Shown here piece after piece: positions 36,484 to 45,704 of a DNA stretch of 64,000 bases. This DNA is from Niveibacterium sp. SC-1 (GTDB taxonomy: Bacteria; Pseudomonadota; Gammaproteobacteria; Burkholderiales; Rhodocyclaceae): assembly GCF_038235435.1 (NCBI RefSeq), contig NZ_CP151275.1, forward strand, positions 3,286,001-3,350,000, in the 5' to 3' direction. Positions within the stretch are counted from its first letter, which is position 1, and every line of letters begins with the position of its first letter. Below the pieces are notes generated by a model. It ran no database searches. It was given only the letters and a program-made list of their open reading frames with translations, and had not been told where the DNA came from. Position numbers and translations under genes: made by a program.

Positions 36484-37788
36484 TCAGCGGTTGGTGTGCC
36501 CCATGAACTCGTCGAAGGCCACGGCCTTGTCGGTCACGGAGGCGTTACGCAAGACCCATTCCACCACATTGTCTTCGATCACGATCGCTTCCGCCTGCGC
36601 CAGACGCTGCGGCTGCGAGTAATACCACTTCACGACTTCGGCCGGCTCTTCGAAACTCTGCGCGTAGTCGTCCACCAGCGCGCGGATCTGCTCCGGCTTG
36701 GCTTGCAGCTCGTTTTGCTTGACGACTTCGGCCAGCAGCAGGCCCAGCTTGACCCGACGCACTGCCTGATCTTCGAACCACTTCGGCTCGAAGGGCATCT
36801 TGCTGGCATCCATGCCACGTTGCGTCATTTCCTGGCGCGCGTTCTCGGCGAGCTGGGTGCTCTCGGCCTCAATCAGGGCCTTCGGCACTTCGAGCGGGTT
36901 CGCTTCGAGCAGCAGGTTCATGGCCTGATCCTTGACGGCGGCCTTGACGCGGCGAGTCACTTCACGCCGAAGGTTGGCGGCCACTTCTTCGCGCATCTTG
37001 GCGACGTCGCCGTCGGCCACGCCCAAGGAGCGGGCAAAATCAGCATCAACCTCCGGCAGACGCGGAGCCTCGATCTTCTTGACCGTCACCGCGAACTGGA
37101 CGGTCTTGCCCGCCATGTCGCTGGCCTGGTAGTCCTCGGGGAAAGTCAGGTCGAAAGTCTTGCTCTCGCCGACATTCAGGCCAGCCACGTTGGACTCGAA
37201 CTCGGGCAGCAGCGCGCCCGCGCCGAGCACGACCGGGAAGTCCGTGGCGTTGCCGCCGGCAAAGGGCTCACCGCCCAGCGTGCCGTTAAAATCGATCGTG
37301 ACCTTGTCGCCCGTCTCGGCAGCGCGAGCTGCAATTTCGAAGACGGTGCGCTGCTTGCGCAGGATTTCGATCGTGCGGTCGATCTCGGTCTCGTTCACTT
37401 CCAGCGCCGGACGCTCCAACGACTTGCCGGAAAGGTCGGCGGGCGTGATTTCCGGATAGATCTCGAACACAGCGGAGAAAGCGAGGCTACCTTCGGCACT
37501 ACCTTCCTTCGGCTCGATGCGCGGGTAGCCGGCAACACGCAGGTTCTGCGAGCGAACCTGCTCACCGAAGGCGCGCTCAACGGCAGCCCCCAGCGCTTCG
37601 TTGCGGGCCTGCGCACCGTAGGTCTGCTCGACCATCTTCATCGGCACCTTGCCGGGACGGAATCCGGGCATCTTGACGGTACGCGCCATCTTCTTGAGGC
37701 GGCTGTCGACTTCGCGCTCGATGTCTGCAAGCGCCACCGACATATCGATACGGCGCTCCAGTGCGCCCAGGGTCACTTCGTTCGTCAT
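36484..37788 (-). CDS. tig: Trigger factor, ribosome-associated chaperone
   Basis: Ribosome-bound chaperone and prolyl isomerase of 434 residues. The ribosome-binding signature GFRPGKVP is at about 42-49 in the N-terminal domain, the FKBP-type middle domain is at about 155-240, and the C-terminal arm region follows. First gene of the operon that continues into clpP and clpX. A TAAGAT sequence is present upstream, near 37900, but its -35 is poor. Confidence 0.96.
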   Translation of the reverse strand: MTNEVTLGALERRIDMSVALADIEREVDSRLKKMARTVKMPGFRPGKVPMKMVEQTYGAQARNEALGAAVERAFGEQVRSQNLRVAGYPRIEPKEGSAEGSLAFSAVFEIYPEITPADLSGKSLERPALEVNETEIDRTIEILRKQRTVFEIAARAAETGDKVTIDFNGTLGGEPFAGGNATDFPVVLGAGALLPEFESNVAGLNVGESKTFDLTFPEDYQASDMAGKTVQFAVTVKKIEAPRLPEVDADFARSLGVADGDVAKMREEVAANLRREVTRRVKAAVKDQAMNLLLEANPLEVPKALIEAESTQLAENARQEMTQRGMDASKMPFEPKWFEDQAVRRVKLGLLLAEVVKQNELQAKPEQIRALVDDYAQSFEEPAEVVKWYYSQPQRLAQAEAIVIEDNVVEWVLRNASVTDKAVAFDEFMGHTNR

Positions 37789-38017
37789 TCGGTTATTTCC
37801 TTGGAGTGCGACGGGAGTGCGCGCCGCCCAATGCCGATCGCGCAGGTATCCGGCGGAACCGCCCGCCGTCTGAATTTGTGGCTCCCTAACGCGCTGATCT
37901 TACCATAGCGCATCGCACCGCCCTCACGCAGTCCCGACGCGGCTTTGCGGGCCTCTACCCGACACACAAAACAATCGGAACCTCGCCCCAGATGGGGACT
38001 CTCACGCACAGGTCAAT

Positions 38018-38033
38018 GGGCACAGGACTTGCT
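38018..38033 (+). promoter_or_regulatory. Sigma-54 promoter upstream of prkA
   Basis: GGGCACAGGACTTGCT matches the consensus TGGCAC-N5-TTGCW at all but one position. The invariant GG (38019-38020) and GC (38031-38032) are exactly ten bases apart. The predicted start of transcription would be about 78 bases before the prkA ATG. A short inverted repeat (CCCC, four bases, GGGG) lies upstream near 37990. I see no clear enhancer site for NtrC. The rest of the 37789-38121 gap has nothing else I can support. Confidence 0.75.
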
Positions 38034-38121
38034 GCGCTCAACCCGAGCAACATGTTGGCCGTTAAGGAATCATCCACCTCGGTCAGTTGCCGATAACACC
38101 GTCAGGAGAGGAGGTTGGAGC

Positions 38122-40044
38122 ATGAGCATCTTCACTGCCTATCAGGCCCGGTTTGACGCCACGAAGGAGGAGGAGCTCTCGATCCAGGAGTATCTGGATC
38201 TGTGCAAGTCCGATCGAGGCGCTTACGCCACCGCCGCCGAAAGAATGTTGATGGCGATCGGTGAGCCGGAGATGGAGGACACCCGGCTCGATCCGCGCAC
38301 ATCGCGCATCTTCTCCAACAAGGTCCTCAAGGTTTATCCGGCCTTCCGCGAGTTCTACGGCATGGAAGAGGTCATCGAGAACATCGTGGCCTATTTCAGA
38401 CACGCGGCGCAGGGGCTGGAGGAAAAGAAGCAGATCCTCTACCTCCTGGGCCCGGTTGGCGGGGGCAAGTCCTCACTGGCCGAAAAGCTCAAGAGTTTGA
38501 TCGAGCATATGCCCTTCTACGCGATCAAGGGCTCGCCGGTGCATGAGTCGCCGCTGGGCCTCTTCGACCTGCTGGAAGACGGCAAGCTACTGGAGGACGA
38601 CTACGGGATCCCGCAGCGCTACCTCAACACCATCATGTCGCCGTGGGCTGTGAAACGCCTGCACGAGTACAACGGCGATATCACGCGCTTTCGCGTCGTC
38701 AAGCTGCGGCCTTCAACGCTCAAGCAGATCGCCGTAGCGAAGACCGAACCCGGCGACGAGAACAACCAGGACATCTCCTCGCTCGTCGGCAAGGTGGACA
38801 TCCGGATGCTGGATCGCTACTCGCAGAACGATCCGGACGCCTACTCCTACTCGGGTGGGTTATGCCTCGCGAACCGCGGGCTGCTGGAATTCGTCGAGAT
38901 GTTCAAGGCGCCGATCAAGGTGCTACACCCGCTGCTGACTGCTACTCAGGAAGGCAACTACAAGGGCACGGAGGGCTTTGGCGCAATCCCCTTCGACGGC
39001 ATCGTGCTCGCCCACTCCAACGAATCGGAGTGGATGCAGTTCAAGAACAACCGCAACAACGAGGCTTTCCTTGATCGGATCTACACCGTCAAGGTGCCTT
39101 ATTGCCTGCGCGTCTCCGAGGAAATCCGCATCTACGAGAAGCTGCTCAAGAACAGCTCGCTCGCAGACGCGTTCTGCGCGCCGGACACGCTGCGGATGCT
39201 CGCTCAGTTCATCTCGCTTTCGCGGATGAAGGAACCGGAAAACTCCAGCATCTACAGCAAGATGCGGATCTACGACGGCGAAAACCTGAAGGACACGGAC
39301 CCCAAGGCCAAGAGCTACCAGGAGTACCGCGACTACGCTGGCGTCGACGAGGGCATGACGGGACTTTCGACCCGCTTCGCCTTCAAGGTGCTCTCCCGCG
39401 TCTTCAACTTCGACCACCGGGAGGTGGCAGCGAACCCGGTACACCTGATGTACGTGCTCGAACAGCAGATCGAGCAGGAGCAGTTCCCGCCTGAAGTCGA
39501 ACAGCGCTACAACGCGTTCATCAAGGAGTTCCTGGCGCCCCGCTACGCCGAGTTCATCGGCAAGGAAATCCAGACCGCCTACCTCGAGTCCTATTCGGAA
39601 TACGGCCAGAACATCTTCGATCGCTACGTCACTTACGCCGATTTCTGGATCCAGGACCAGGAGTACCGCGATCCGAACACCGGAGAGATCTTCGATCGCT
39701 CGGCCCTGAACGACGAGCTCGAGAAGATCGAGAAGCCGGCCGGCATCAGCAACCCCAAGGACTTCCGCAACGAGGTGGTGAACTTCGTGCTTCGGGCTCG
39801 CGCCAAGAACACCGGCAAGAACCCGAGCTGGACCTCCTACGAGAAACTGCGGGCGGTGATCGAGAAGAAGATGTTCTCCAACACCGAAGACCTGCTGCCG
39901 GTCATTTCCTTTACGCCCAAGGCCAGTGCAGACGAACAGAAGAAGCACCAGGATTTCGTGAACCGGATGATCTCGAAGGGCTACACGGAGAATCAGGTGC
40001 GGCTGCTGTGCGACTGGTACCTACGCGTGCGCAAATCATCCTGA
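38122..40044 (+). CDS. prkA: PrkA family serine protein kinase (YeaG)
   Basis: Kinase of 640 residues related to E. coli YeaG and Bacillus PrkA, involved in starvation and stationary-phase adaptation. The N-terminal AAA-like module carries Walker A LLGPVGGGKSS (about 111-121), and a kinase-like region with weak similarity to cAMP-dependent kinase follows in the C-terminal half. The start is the ATG with a strong GAGGTTGGAG site; the frame extends upstream but without features. It is the first gene of a prkA-yeaH-spoVR operon controlled by a probable sigma-54 promoter, which matches the nitrogen-starvation role known for yeaG. Confidence 0.93.
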   Translation: MSIFTAYQARFDATKEEELSIQEYLDLCKSDRGAYATAAERMLMAIGEPEMEDTRLDPRTSRIFSNKVLKVYPAFREFYGMEEVIENIVAYFRHAAQGLEEKKQILYLLGPVGGGKSSLAEKLKSLIEHMPFYAIKGSPVHESPLGLFDLLEDGKLLEDDYGIPQRYLNTIMSPWAVKRLHEYNGDITRFRVVKLRPSTLKQIAVAKTEPGDENNQDISSLVGKVDIRMLDRYSQNDPDAYSYSGGLCLANRGLLEFVEMFKAPIKVLHPLLTATQEGNYKGTEGFGAIPFDGIVLAHSNESEWMQFKNNRNNEAFLDRIYTVKVPYCLRVSEEIRIYEKLLKNSSLADAFCAPDTLRMLAQFISLSRMKEPENSSIYSKMRIYDGENLKDTDPKAKSYQEYRDYAGVDEGMTGLSTRFAFKVLSRVFNFDHREVAANPVHLMYVLEQQIEQEQFPPEVEQRYNAFIKEFLAPRYAEFIGKEIQTAYLESYSEYGQNIFDRYVTYADFWIQDQEYRDPNTGEIFDRSALNDELEKIEKPAGISNPKDFRNEVVNFVLRARAKNTGKNPSWTSYEKLRAVIEKKMFSNTEDLLPVISFTPKASADEQKKHQDFVNRMISKGYTENQVRLLCDWYLRVRKSS

Positions 40045-40105
40045 GGCGCCCCAAAACAGAGCCATGTGCGTCGGCGGTGCCGACGCACCCCAAAGGAAGC
40101 CCAAG

Positions 40106-41371
40106 ATGGTGCGCATCGTCGACCGTCGGTTTGACAGCAAGAACAAGAGTGCAGTCAACCGGCAGCGGTTTTTCAGGCGTTTCAAGCAACAGATTCGCCG
40201 GGCAGTCGCGGACGCGATCGATGGCCGATCGATCCGCGACGTGGATAACGGCGAGAGCGTCTCGATCCCCTCCAAGGACCTGAGCGAGCCACAGTTCGGC
40301 CTGGGTCGCGGCGGCGAGTGGGAGACCGTGTTCGCCGGGAATGACCAGTTCAGTGCCGGCGATCAGGTGGATCGCCCGATGGGCGGGGGTGCGGGTTCCG
40401 GCAAAGGCAAGGCCAGCAACGAAGGCGAAAGCGAAGACGACTTTGTATTCCAGCTATCGCGCGAGGAATTTCTCGATGTCTTCTTCGACGATCTGGCCCT
40501 GCCCAACCTGGTGAAGACGCAGCTGGCGGCGATTCCTGAGTACCGCTCGCATCGCGCGGGCTTTTCCTCCGACGGCACGCCCGCCAACATCAACATCGTG
40601 CGCTCCTTGCGCGGCGCGCTGGGACGCCGCCTCGCGATCGGTTCGCCCTATTCCGCCCGCCTGCGGGAGGCGCTTGAAGAGCTCGAAGCGCTGCTCCTGC
40701 GCAAGAGCGAGGACGCGCCGGAGGTACTGGCGCTGCGCGAGGAAATCGCCCACCTGCGCGCCAAGATCGAAGGCATCCCGTTCATCGACAAGGTCGACCT
40801 GCGCTACAACAATCGCGTTCGGGTGCCGAAGCCCTCTACGGCGGCGGTGATGTTCTGCATCATGGACGTGTCCGGCTCGATGGATGAGGAGAAGAAGGCG
40901 ACGGCCAAGCGCTTCTTCATGCTGCTCTATCTGTTCCTGACGCGGAACTACGAGAAGATCGAAGTGGTGTTCATCCGCCACCACACCGTGGCCAAGGAAG
41001 TCGACGAGAATGACTTCTTCCACTCCCGCGAATCCGGCGGCACGGTGGTATCCAGCGCACTGGAACTCACCCGCGAGATCATCCAGAAGCGCTTTGCCGG
41101 TGGCCAGTGGAACATCTATTGCGCCCAGGCCTCCGACGGCGACAATTGGGAAAACGACTCGCCGCGCTGCCGCGAACTGCTCGCCGAAAGCGTACTGCCC
41201 TACGTCCAGCATTTCGCGTACATCGAAATCACGCCAGGTGAGCCGCAGAACCTCTGGCGCGAGTACGAGAAGCTGCAGGGCAGCTTCGGCAACTTCGCCA
41301 TGCAACGCATCGAAGGGCTGGGCGACATCTACCCCGTGTTCCGCGAACTGTTCAAGAAGACGAGCCTATGA
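40106..41371 (+). CDS. yeaH: YeaH/YhbH family protein (DUF444) with VWA-like domain
   Basis: Protein of 421 residues co-expressed with PrkA kinases across bacteria. The N-terminal region is basic (RRFDSKNKSAVNRQRFFRRF), while the C-terminal part is a von Willebrand A-type domain with the metal-ion site DVSGSM (about 253-258). The start is the ATG with AAAGGAAG upstream, 61 bases after prkA. It overlaps spoVR by four bases. A biochemical function is not established. Confidence 0.9.
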   Translation: MVRIVDRRFDSKNKSAVNRQRFFRRFKQQIRRAVADAIDGRSIRDVDNGESVSIPSKDLSEPQFGLGRGGEWETVFAGNDQFSAGDQVDRPMGGGAGSGKGKASNEGESEDDFVFQLSREEFLDVFFDDLALPNLVKTQLAAIPEYRSHRAGFSSDGTPANINIVRSLRGALGRRLAIGSPYSARLREALEELEALLLRKSEDAPEVLALREEIAHLRAKIEGIPFIDKVDLRYNNRVRVPKPSTAAVMFCIMDVSGSMDEEKKATAKRFFMLLYLFLTRNYEKIEVVFIRHHTVAKEVDENDFFHSRESGGTVVSSALELTREIIQKRFAGGQWNIYCAQASDGDNWENDSPRCRELLAESVLPYVQHFAYIEITPGEPQNLWREYEKLQGSFGNFAMQRIEGLGDIYPVFRELFKKTSL

Positions 41372-42903
41372 AGAAGCGCCGCAGGCAGTTGCCGGCTCCG
41401 GCCGAGTGGACCTTTGAGCTGATCGACGAGTACCACCAGGAAATTGCGCGGGTCGCTGATCACTACCGGCTGGATACGTATCCGAACCAGATCGAGGTCA
41501 TCACTTCGGAACAGATGATGGATGCCTACGCCTCGGTAGGCATGCCGGTTAACTACCATCACTGGAGCTTCGGCAAGCACTTCCTTTCGACCGAGAAAGG
41601 CTACCGCCGCGGCCAGATGGGGCTCGCCTACGAGATCGTGATCAACTCCAACCCCTGCATTGCGTACCTCATGGAAGAGAACACCATGACGATGCAGGCG
41701 CTGGTGATCGCCCATGCGGCCTACGGCCACAACTCATTCTTCAAGGGCAACTATCTCTTCCGCACCTGGACGAATGCGGACGCGATTGTCGACTACCTGA
41801 TCTTTGCGCGGAACTACATCGCCCAGTGCGAAGAGCGCTACGGCGAGGAAGAGGTGGAGTTGCTGCTCGACTCGTGCCACGCGCTGATGAATGTGGGCGT
41901 CGATCGCTACAAGCGCCCTCCGAAGCTCTCGCTGGAAAAGGAGCAACTACGGCAGCGCGAGCGCGAGGAATACCTGCAGTCGCAGGTCAACGAGCTTTGG
42001 CGAACCTTGCCGCAACACGAAGTGCAGGCCACCGAGGCGGAGGAAACCCGCTTCCCGCCGGAACCCGAGGAGAACATCCTCTACTTCTTCGAAAAGCACG
42101 CACCGCTGCTCGAGCCTTGGCAGCGCGAAGTCGTGCGCATCGTCCGCAAGGTCGCGCAGTACTTCTTCCCACAGCGCCAGACCCAGGTCATGAACGAGGG
42201 CTGGGCCACCTATTGGCACTACACCCTGCTGAATACGCTCTATGACGAAGGGGTTCTGAGCGACAGCTTCATGATGGAGTTTCTGCATTCGCATACGAGC
42301 GTCGTGATGCAGCCGCAGTACAACCAGCCCTGGTATCGCGGCATCAACCCTTACGCTCTGGGCTTCGCCATGTGGCGGGACATCCGTCGGATCTGCGAGA
42401 CCCCGACGGAAGAAGACAAGCACTGGTTTCCCGACATCGCGGGCAGCAACTGGCGCGAGACGTTTGACTTCGCGATGCGCAACTTCAAGGACGAGAGCTT
42501 CATCGCGCAATTTTTGTCGCCCCAACTGATGCGCGACTTCAAGTTCTTCGCGGTCCTCGACGACGACCACAATGCCAAGCTGCACATTCCGGCGATTCAT
42601 GACGAAGCCGGTTATCGGCGAATCCGCGAGGTCCTTTCGGACCAGTACAACATCGGCTCGCGCGAGCCAAGCATCCAGGTCTGGAATGTCGATCTGCGCG
42701 GTGATCGTTCACTGACCCTGCGACACCAGGCCTATCTGCGCAGGCCTCTGGGCGAAACGACCGACGAGATCATGAAACACATCGCGCGCCTCTGGGGATT
42801 CACCGTCCGCCTCGAAACGCAGCATGAGGACGGCCGCGTGGAGACAATTCGCGAACTGCGGCTAGAGAAGCGCCGCCACGGACCCGTGGGCACGCGAACG
42901 TAG
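41368..42903 (+). CDS. spoVR: SpoVR family protein (YcgB)
   Basis: Protein of 511 residues, cytoplasmic, full length for the family. Conserved histidine- and glutamate-rich blocks, for example VIAHAAYGHNSFF (about 112-124) and NEGWATYWHYTL (about 275-286), suggest a metal-binding or peptidase-like site, but the activity is not known. Overlap ATGA with yeaH shows translational coupling. The trio prkA-yeaH-spoVR is a known conserved group in stress and sporulation contexts. Confidence 0.93.
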   Translation: MKKRRRQLPAPAEWTFELIDEYHQEIARVADHYRLDTYPNQIEVITSEQMMDAYASVGMPVNYHHWSFGKHFLSTEKGYRRGQMGLAYEIVINSNPCIAYLMEENTMTMQALVIAHAAYGHNSFFKGNYLFRTWTNADAIVDYLIFARNYIAQCEERYGEEEVELLLDSCHALMNVGVDRYKRPPKLSLEKEQLRQREREEYLQSQVNELWRTLPQHEVQATEAEETRFPPEPEENILYFFEKHAPLLEPWQREVVRIVRKVAQYFFPQRQTQVMNEGWATYWHYTLLNTLYDEGVLSDSFMMEFLHSHTSVVMQPQYNQPWYRGINPYALGFAMWRDIRRICETPTEEDKHWFPDIAGSNWRETFDFAMRNFKDESFIAQFLSPQLMRDFKFFAVLDDDHNAKLHIPAIHDEAGYRRIREVLSDQYNIGSREPSIQVWNVDLRGDRSLTLRHQAYLRRPLGETTDEIMKHIARLWGFTVRLETQHEDGRVETIRELRLEKRRHGPVGTRT

Positions 42904-42992
42904 GTGGGCCTCACGCCTCGGCCGTGGCGCGAGCAATTCGCCCCGGGAACCGCGCGCTCCAGCGCTTCACAGCCAGACCCCGGAAAAGCAAA

Positions 42993-43020
42993 AGCCCCGC
43001 GATTGCGGGGCTCTTGTTTT
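42993..43020. terminator. Bidirectional terminator after spoVR and tRNA-Ser
   Basis: Eight-pair stem AGCCCCGC/GCGGGGCT around GATT. It is flanked by CTTGTTTT on plus and by a matching T-rich side (TTTTGCTTTT) on minus. Confidence 0.88.
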
Positions 43021-43024
43021 CAGT

Positions 43025-43117
43025 TGGCGGAGAAGGAGGGATTCGAACCCTCGATAGAGCTTTTGACCCTATGCTCCCTTAGCAGGGGAGTGCCTTCGAC
43101 CACTCGGCCACCTCTCC
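43025..43117 (-). tRNA. tRNA-Ser (anticodon GCT)
   Basis: Ninety-three bases with CCA and a long variable arm. The acceptor stem GGAGAGG pairs with CTTCTCC and the anticodon arm CTCCCCTGCTAAGGGAG reads GCT. It is 49 bases after lysC on the same strand. Confidence 0.96.
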
Positions 43118-43165
43118 GTCAAGAAGCGCGATTTTAGCGTCCGCGCTTCCTTACGTCAAACCTGA

Positions 43166-44389
43166 TCAGGCCTGATCGAGTTCAAAGGCCTTGTGTAGCA
43201 CGCGCACGGCGAGCTCAAGGTACTTCTCTTCAAGCACGACGGAGATCTTGATCTCGGAGGTCGAGATCATCTGGATGTTGATGCCCTCTTCGGCCAGCGT
43301 GCGGAACATGCGGCTCGCAACGCCAGGATGGGAGCGCATACCCACGCCTACGGCGGACACCTTGCAGATGCCGCGGTCGCCGACGACTTCGCGCGCGCCC
43401 ACATGCGTCTTGACCTGTTCCAGCACCGCCTTCGCCTTCTCCAGCTCGCCGCGATTCACGGTGAAGGAGAAGTCGGTCAGGCCGTCGTGGCCGACGTTCT
43501 GGATGATCATGTCGACGTCGATATTGGCTTCCGCGATCGGGCCGAGGATCTGATAGGCGATGCCCGGCTTGTCCGGCACGCCGAGAACGGTGAGCTTCGC
43601 TTCGTCGCGATTGAACGCGATACCGGAGATGATCGGTTGTTCCATGCTGCTGTCTTCCTCAACAGTAATGAGCGTGCCCTCGCCTTCTTCCTGGAAGCTG
43701 GACAGCACCCGCAACTTGACTTTGTACTTCCCGGCGAATTCGACCGAACGGATCTGCAGGACCTTCGAGCCGAGACTCGCCATCTCCAGCATCTCTTCAA
43801 AGGTAATCCGATCGAGCTTGCGCGCCTCCGGCACGATCCGCGGATCGGTCGTATAGACCCCGTCCACGTCGGTGTAGATCTGGCACTCATCGGCACGCAA
43901 GGCGGCAGCAAGTGCAACGCCCGTTGTATCCGAACCGCCGCGACCCAGCGTCGTGATGTTGCCGACCTCGTCGACACCCTGGAAACCGGCGACGACCACC
44001 ACGCGACCCGCTTCGAGATCGGCACGGATAGCGTCTTCATCGATCTTGAGAATCCGAGCCTTGGTGAAGGTGCTGTCGGTAAGGATGCGGACCTGCGGAC
44101 CGGTGTAGCTGCGCGCATCGACGCCAGCTTCCTTGAGCGCCATCGACAACAGGCCAATGGTCACCTGCTCGCCGGTCGACACCACCACGTCGAGCTCGCG
44201 CGGATCGGGCAAGGCCTGCACTTCCTTCGCCAGACCGATCAGGCGGTTGGTTTCGCCCGTCATCGCAGACACCACCACCACCACCTGGTGACCTTGCTGC
44301 TGGAAGCGCGCGATCTTGCGCGCCACATTCTTGATTCGGTCGGTACTGCCAACCGAGGTGCCACCGTATTTCTGGACTATCAGAGCCAT
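43166..44389 (-). CDS. lysC: Aspartate kinase
   Basis: Phosphorylates aspartate to start the lysine, threonine and methionine pathway; cytoplasmic, 407 residues. The N-terminal motif KYGGTSVGS is at about 6-14, and the kinase domain runs to about 250. Two ACT domains follow (about 265-335 and 345-405) for feedback by lysine or threonine. The family usually begins MALIV, which decides this ATG; an upstream ATG at 44401 has GGAGGG further off and cannot be ruled out. It probably runs into tRNA-Ser. A TACAAT -10 element lies at 44420-44425. Confidence 0.94.
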   Translation of the reverse strand: MALIVQKYGGTSVGSTDRIKNVARKIARFQQQGHQVVVVVSAMTGETNRLIGLAKEVQALPDPRELDVVVSTGEQVTIGLLSMALKEAGVDARSYTGPQVRILTDSTFTKARILKIDEDAIRADLEAGRVVVVAGFQGVDEVGNITTLGRGGSDTTGVALAAALRADECQIYTDVDGVYTTDPRIVPEARKLDRITFEEMLEMASLGSKVLQIRSVEFAGKYKVKLRVLSSFQEEGEGTLITVEEDSSMEQPIISGIAFNRDEAKLTVLGVPDKPGIAYQILGPIAEANIDVDMIIQNVGHDGLTDFSFTVNRGELEKAKAVLEQVKTHVGAREVVGDRGICKVSAVGVGMRSHPGVASRMFRTLAEEGINIQMISTSEIKISVVLEEKYLELAVRVLHKAFELDQA

Positions 44390-44476
44390 CTCATTCGCCA
44401 TGCCGGAACGAAGCCCTCCATTGTACATCAAACGTCAAGCTCATCCAGGCGAGAGCCTGCACCGATGGCAACAGTC

Positions 44477-44489
44477 TTTAACAGTTAAA
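44477..44489. promoter_or_regulatory. Perfect palindrome TTTAAC-A-GTTAAA between lysC and the XRE gene
   Basis: Two six-base arms around a central A form a possible operator in the divergent intergenic region. A candidate -10 TATACT for the XRE gene lies at 44538-44543, and TACAAT for lysC at 44420-44425. Confidence 0.4.
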
Positions 44490-44622
44490 AGTCATATGCA
44501 CCAAGGATTTAGCCCTTATGGCAAAGTGATACTGTTCTATACTTCACCCAGCGTACTTTTGTGCAACGCGATTGGATTGAACCGCCCACGGGATCGCTCC
44601 AATCTGAAAGACGAGGCTCGAG

Positions 44623-44916
44623 ATGAAAAGCAATGACAAGGTTGATGTTCGCGAAATCCGCCGCAAGCTGGGCCTGAACCAATCCCAGTTCTGGTCCAAG
44701 ATCGGCGTGACGCAAAGTGGTGGTTCACGTTACGAGAGCGGTCGCAGCATTCCGCGCCCGGTCCAGGCGCTTCTCAAGCTGGTGCACGTCGAGCAGATCG
44801 ACATCAGCAAGATCCGCAAAGACGACTTCGAAGTCCTTGAGTACCTGCGCGCCACGCAGCCCGACGTGCTCAAGACCCTGAAGAAGGAAGCCAAGGCGAG
44901 CCGCAAGAAGGGCTGA
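44623..44916 (+). CDS. XRE-type transcriptional regulator
   Basis: Small regulator of 97 residues. The HTH domain (about 8-55) reads REIRRKLGLNQSQFWSKIG and then SRYESGR for the recognition helix. The C-terminal part is basic (KKEAKASRKKG) and could add DNA contact. It faces away from lysC and may bind the palindrome upstream at 44477-44489 (inference). Downstream, queD follows after 130 bases. Confidence 0.85.
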   Translation: MKSNDKVDVREIRRKLGLNQSQFWSKIGVTQSGGSRYESGRSIPRPVQALLKLVHVEQIDISKIRKDDFEVLEYLRATQPDVLKTLKKEAKASRKKG

Positions 44917-45046
44917 ACGCCCCACGCGTCAGGCTCCGGACGACCGCAACAGCGGCGGCGTCTGGCAAAATTGCAGCGCGACGTCCGCAGGGGCGCCGCG
45001 CTGTTTGCATTTTATCGGCGCAGGTCGCCGTCAGGTCAGGCCCCAC

Positions 45047-45487
45047 ATGAAGATCACCCGCCGCCTCGAGTTCGATGCCGGACACCGCATCCCCCACCAC
45101 GCCAGCCAGTGTCGCAATCTGCACGGCCACCGCTACGTACTGGAAGTCACGCTCTCGGGCGAACCGGTAAGCACCCATGGCGCCTCGGATGAGGGCATGT
45201 TGCTGGATTTTTCGGAGGTCAAGGCGATTGCCAAGAGGGAGATCGTGGACCGCTGGGACCATGCGTTCCTTGTCCATGCGGAAGACGCGCTTGTCCGCCG
45301 CATGCTCGACGAGATTCCCGACCACAAGACAGTTGTGCTGGATCTGGTGCCGACCGCGGAGAACCTCGCGCGAGTGGCCTTCGACACACTGCGCCCGCAC
45401 TTCGAGAGCGCGTTCGGCAAGCACCTGAAACTGGAGCGCGTCCGCCTCTACGAGACGCCCAATTGCTGGGCGGATGCCGAAGCCTGA
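45047..45487 (+). CDS. queD: 6-carboxy-5,6,7,8-tetrahydropterin synthase, queuosine pathway
   Basis: Converts dihydroneopterin triphosphate to carboxytetrahydropterin on the way to preQ0 and queuosine. At 146 residues it is a typical QueD. The zinc ligands His13, His26 and His28 are present in FDAGHR and NLHGHRY, and catalytic Cys22 in SQCRN is kept. Start is the ATG of MKITRR, which suits the family; the upstream frame is ignored. No preQ1 riboswitch fold was visible upstream. tRNA-Ser lies nine bases downstream on the other strand. Confidence 0.92.
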   Translation: MKITRRLEFDAGHRIPHHASQCRNLHGHRYVLEVTLSGEPVSTHGASDEGMLLDFSEVKAIAKREIVDRWDHAFLVHAEDALVRRMLDEIPDHKTVVLDLVPTAENLARVAFDTLRPHFESAFGKHLKLERVRLYETPNCWADAEA

Positions 45488-45496
45488 AGAGGGTTC

Positions 45497-45586
45497 TGGC
45501 GGATAGGGTGAGATTCGAACTCACGAGCCCCGCAAAGGGCCGCCGGTTTTCAAGACCGGTGCATTCAACCGCTCTGCCACCTATCC
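45497..45586 (-). tRNA. tRNA-Ser (anticodon TGA)
   Basis: Ninety bases with CCA and a long variable arm. The acceptor GGATAGG pairs with CCTATCC and the anticodon arm CCGGTCTTGAAAACCGG reads TGA. Confidence 0.96.
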
Positions 45587-45704
45587 ACGCGGTCGTCGAT
45601 ATTAACATGCCGACACACCTGCCCCGCGAGTCTGCAGGCCGATCGCTTGCAACTTCCCCGGCTGCGGGTAGTCTTACGGGAACTCTCAACCGGAGGTTTT
45701 TGAC

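Noticed and set aside
44917..45046. preQ1 riboswitch upstream of queD
   Set aside because: No pseudoknot-like hairpin with an A-rich tail could be seen; the region is short and GC-rich.
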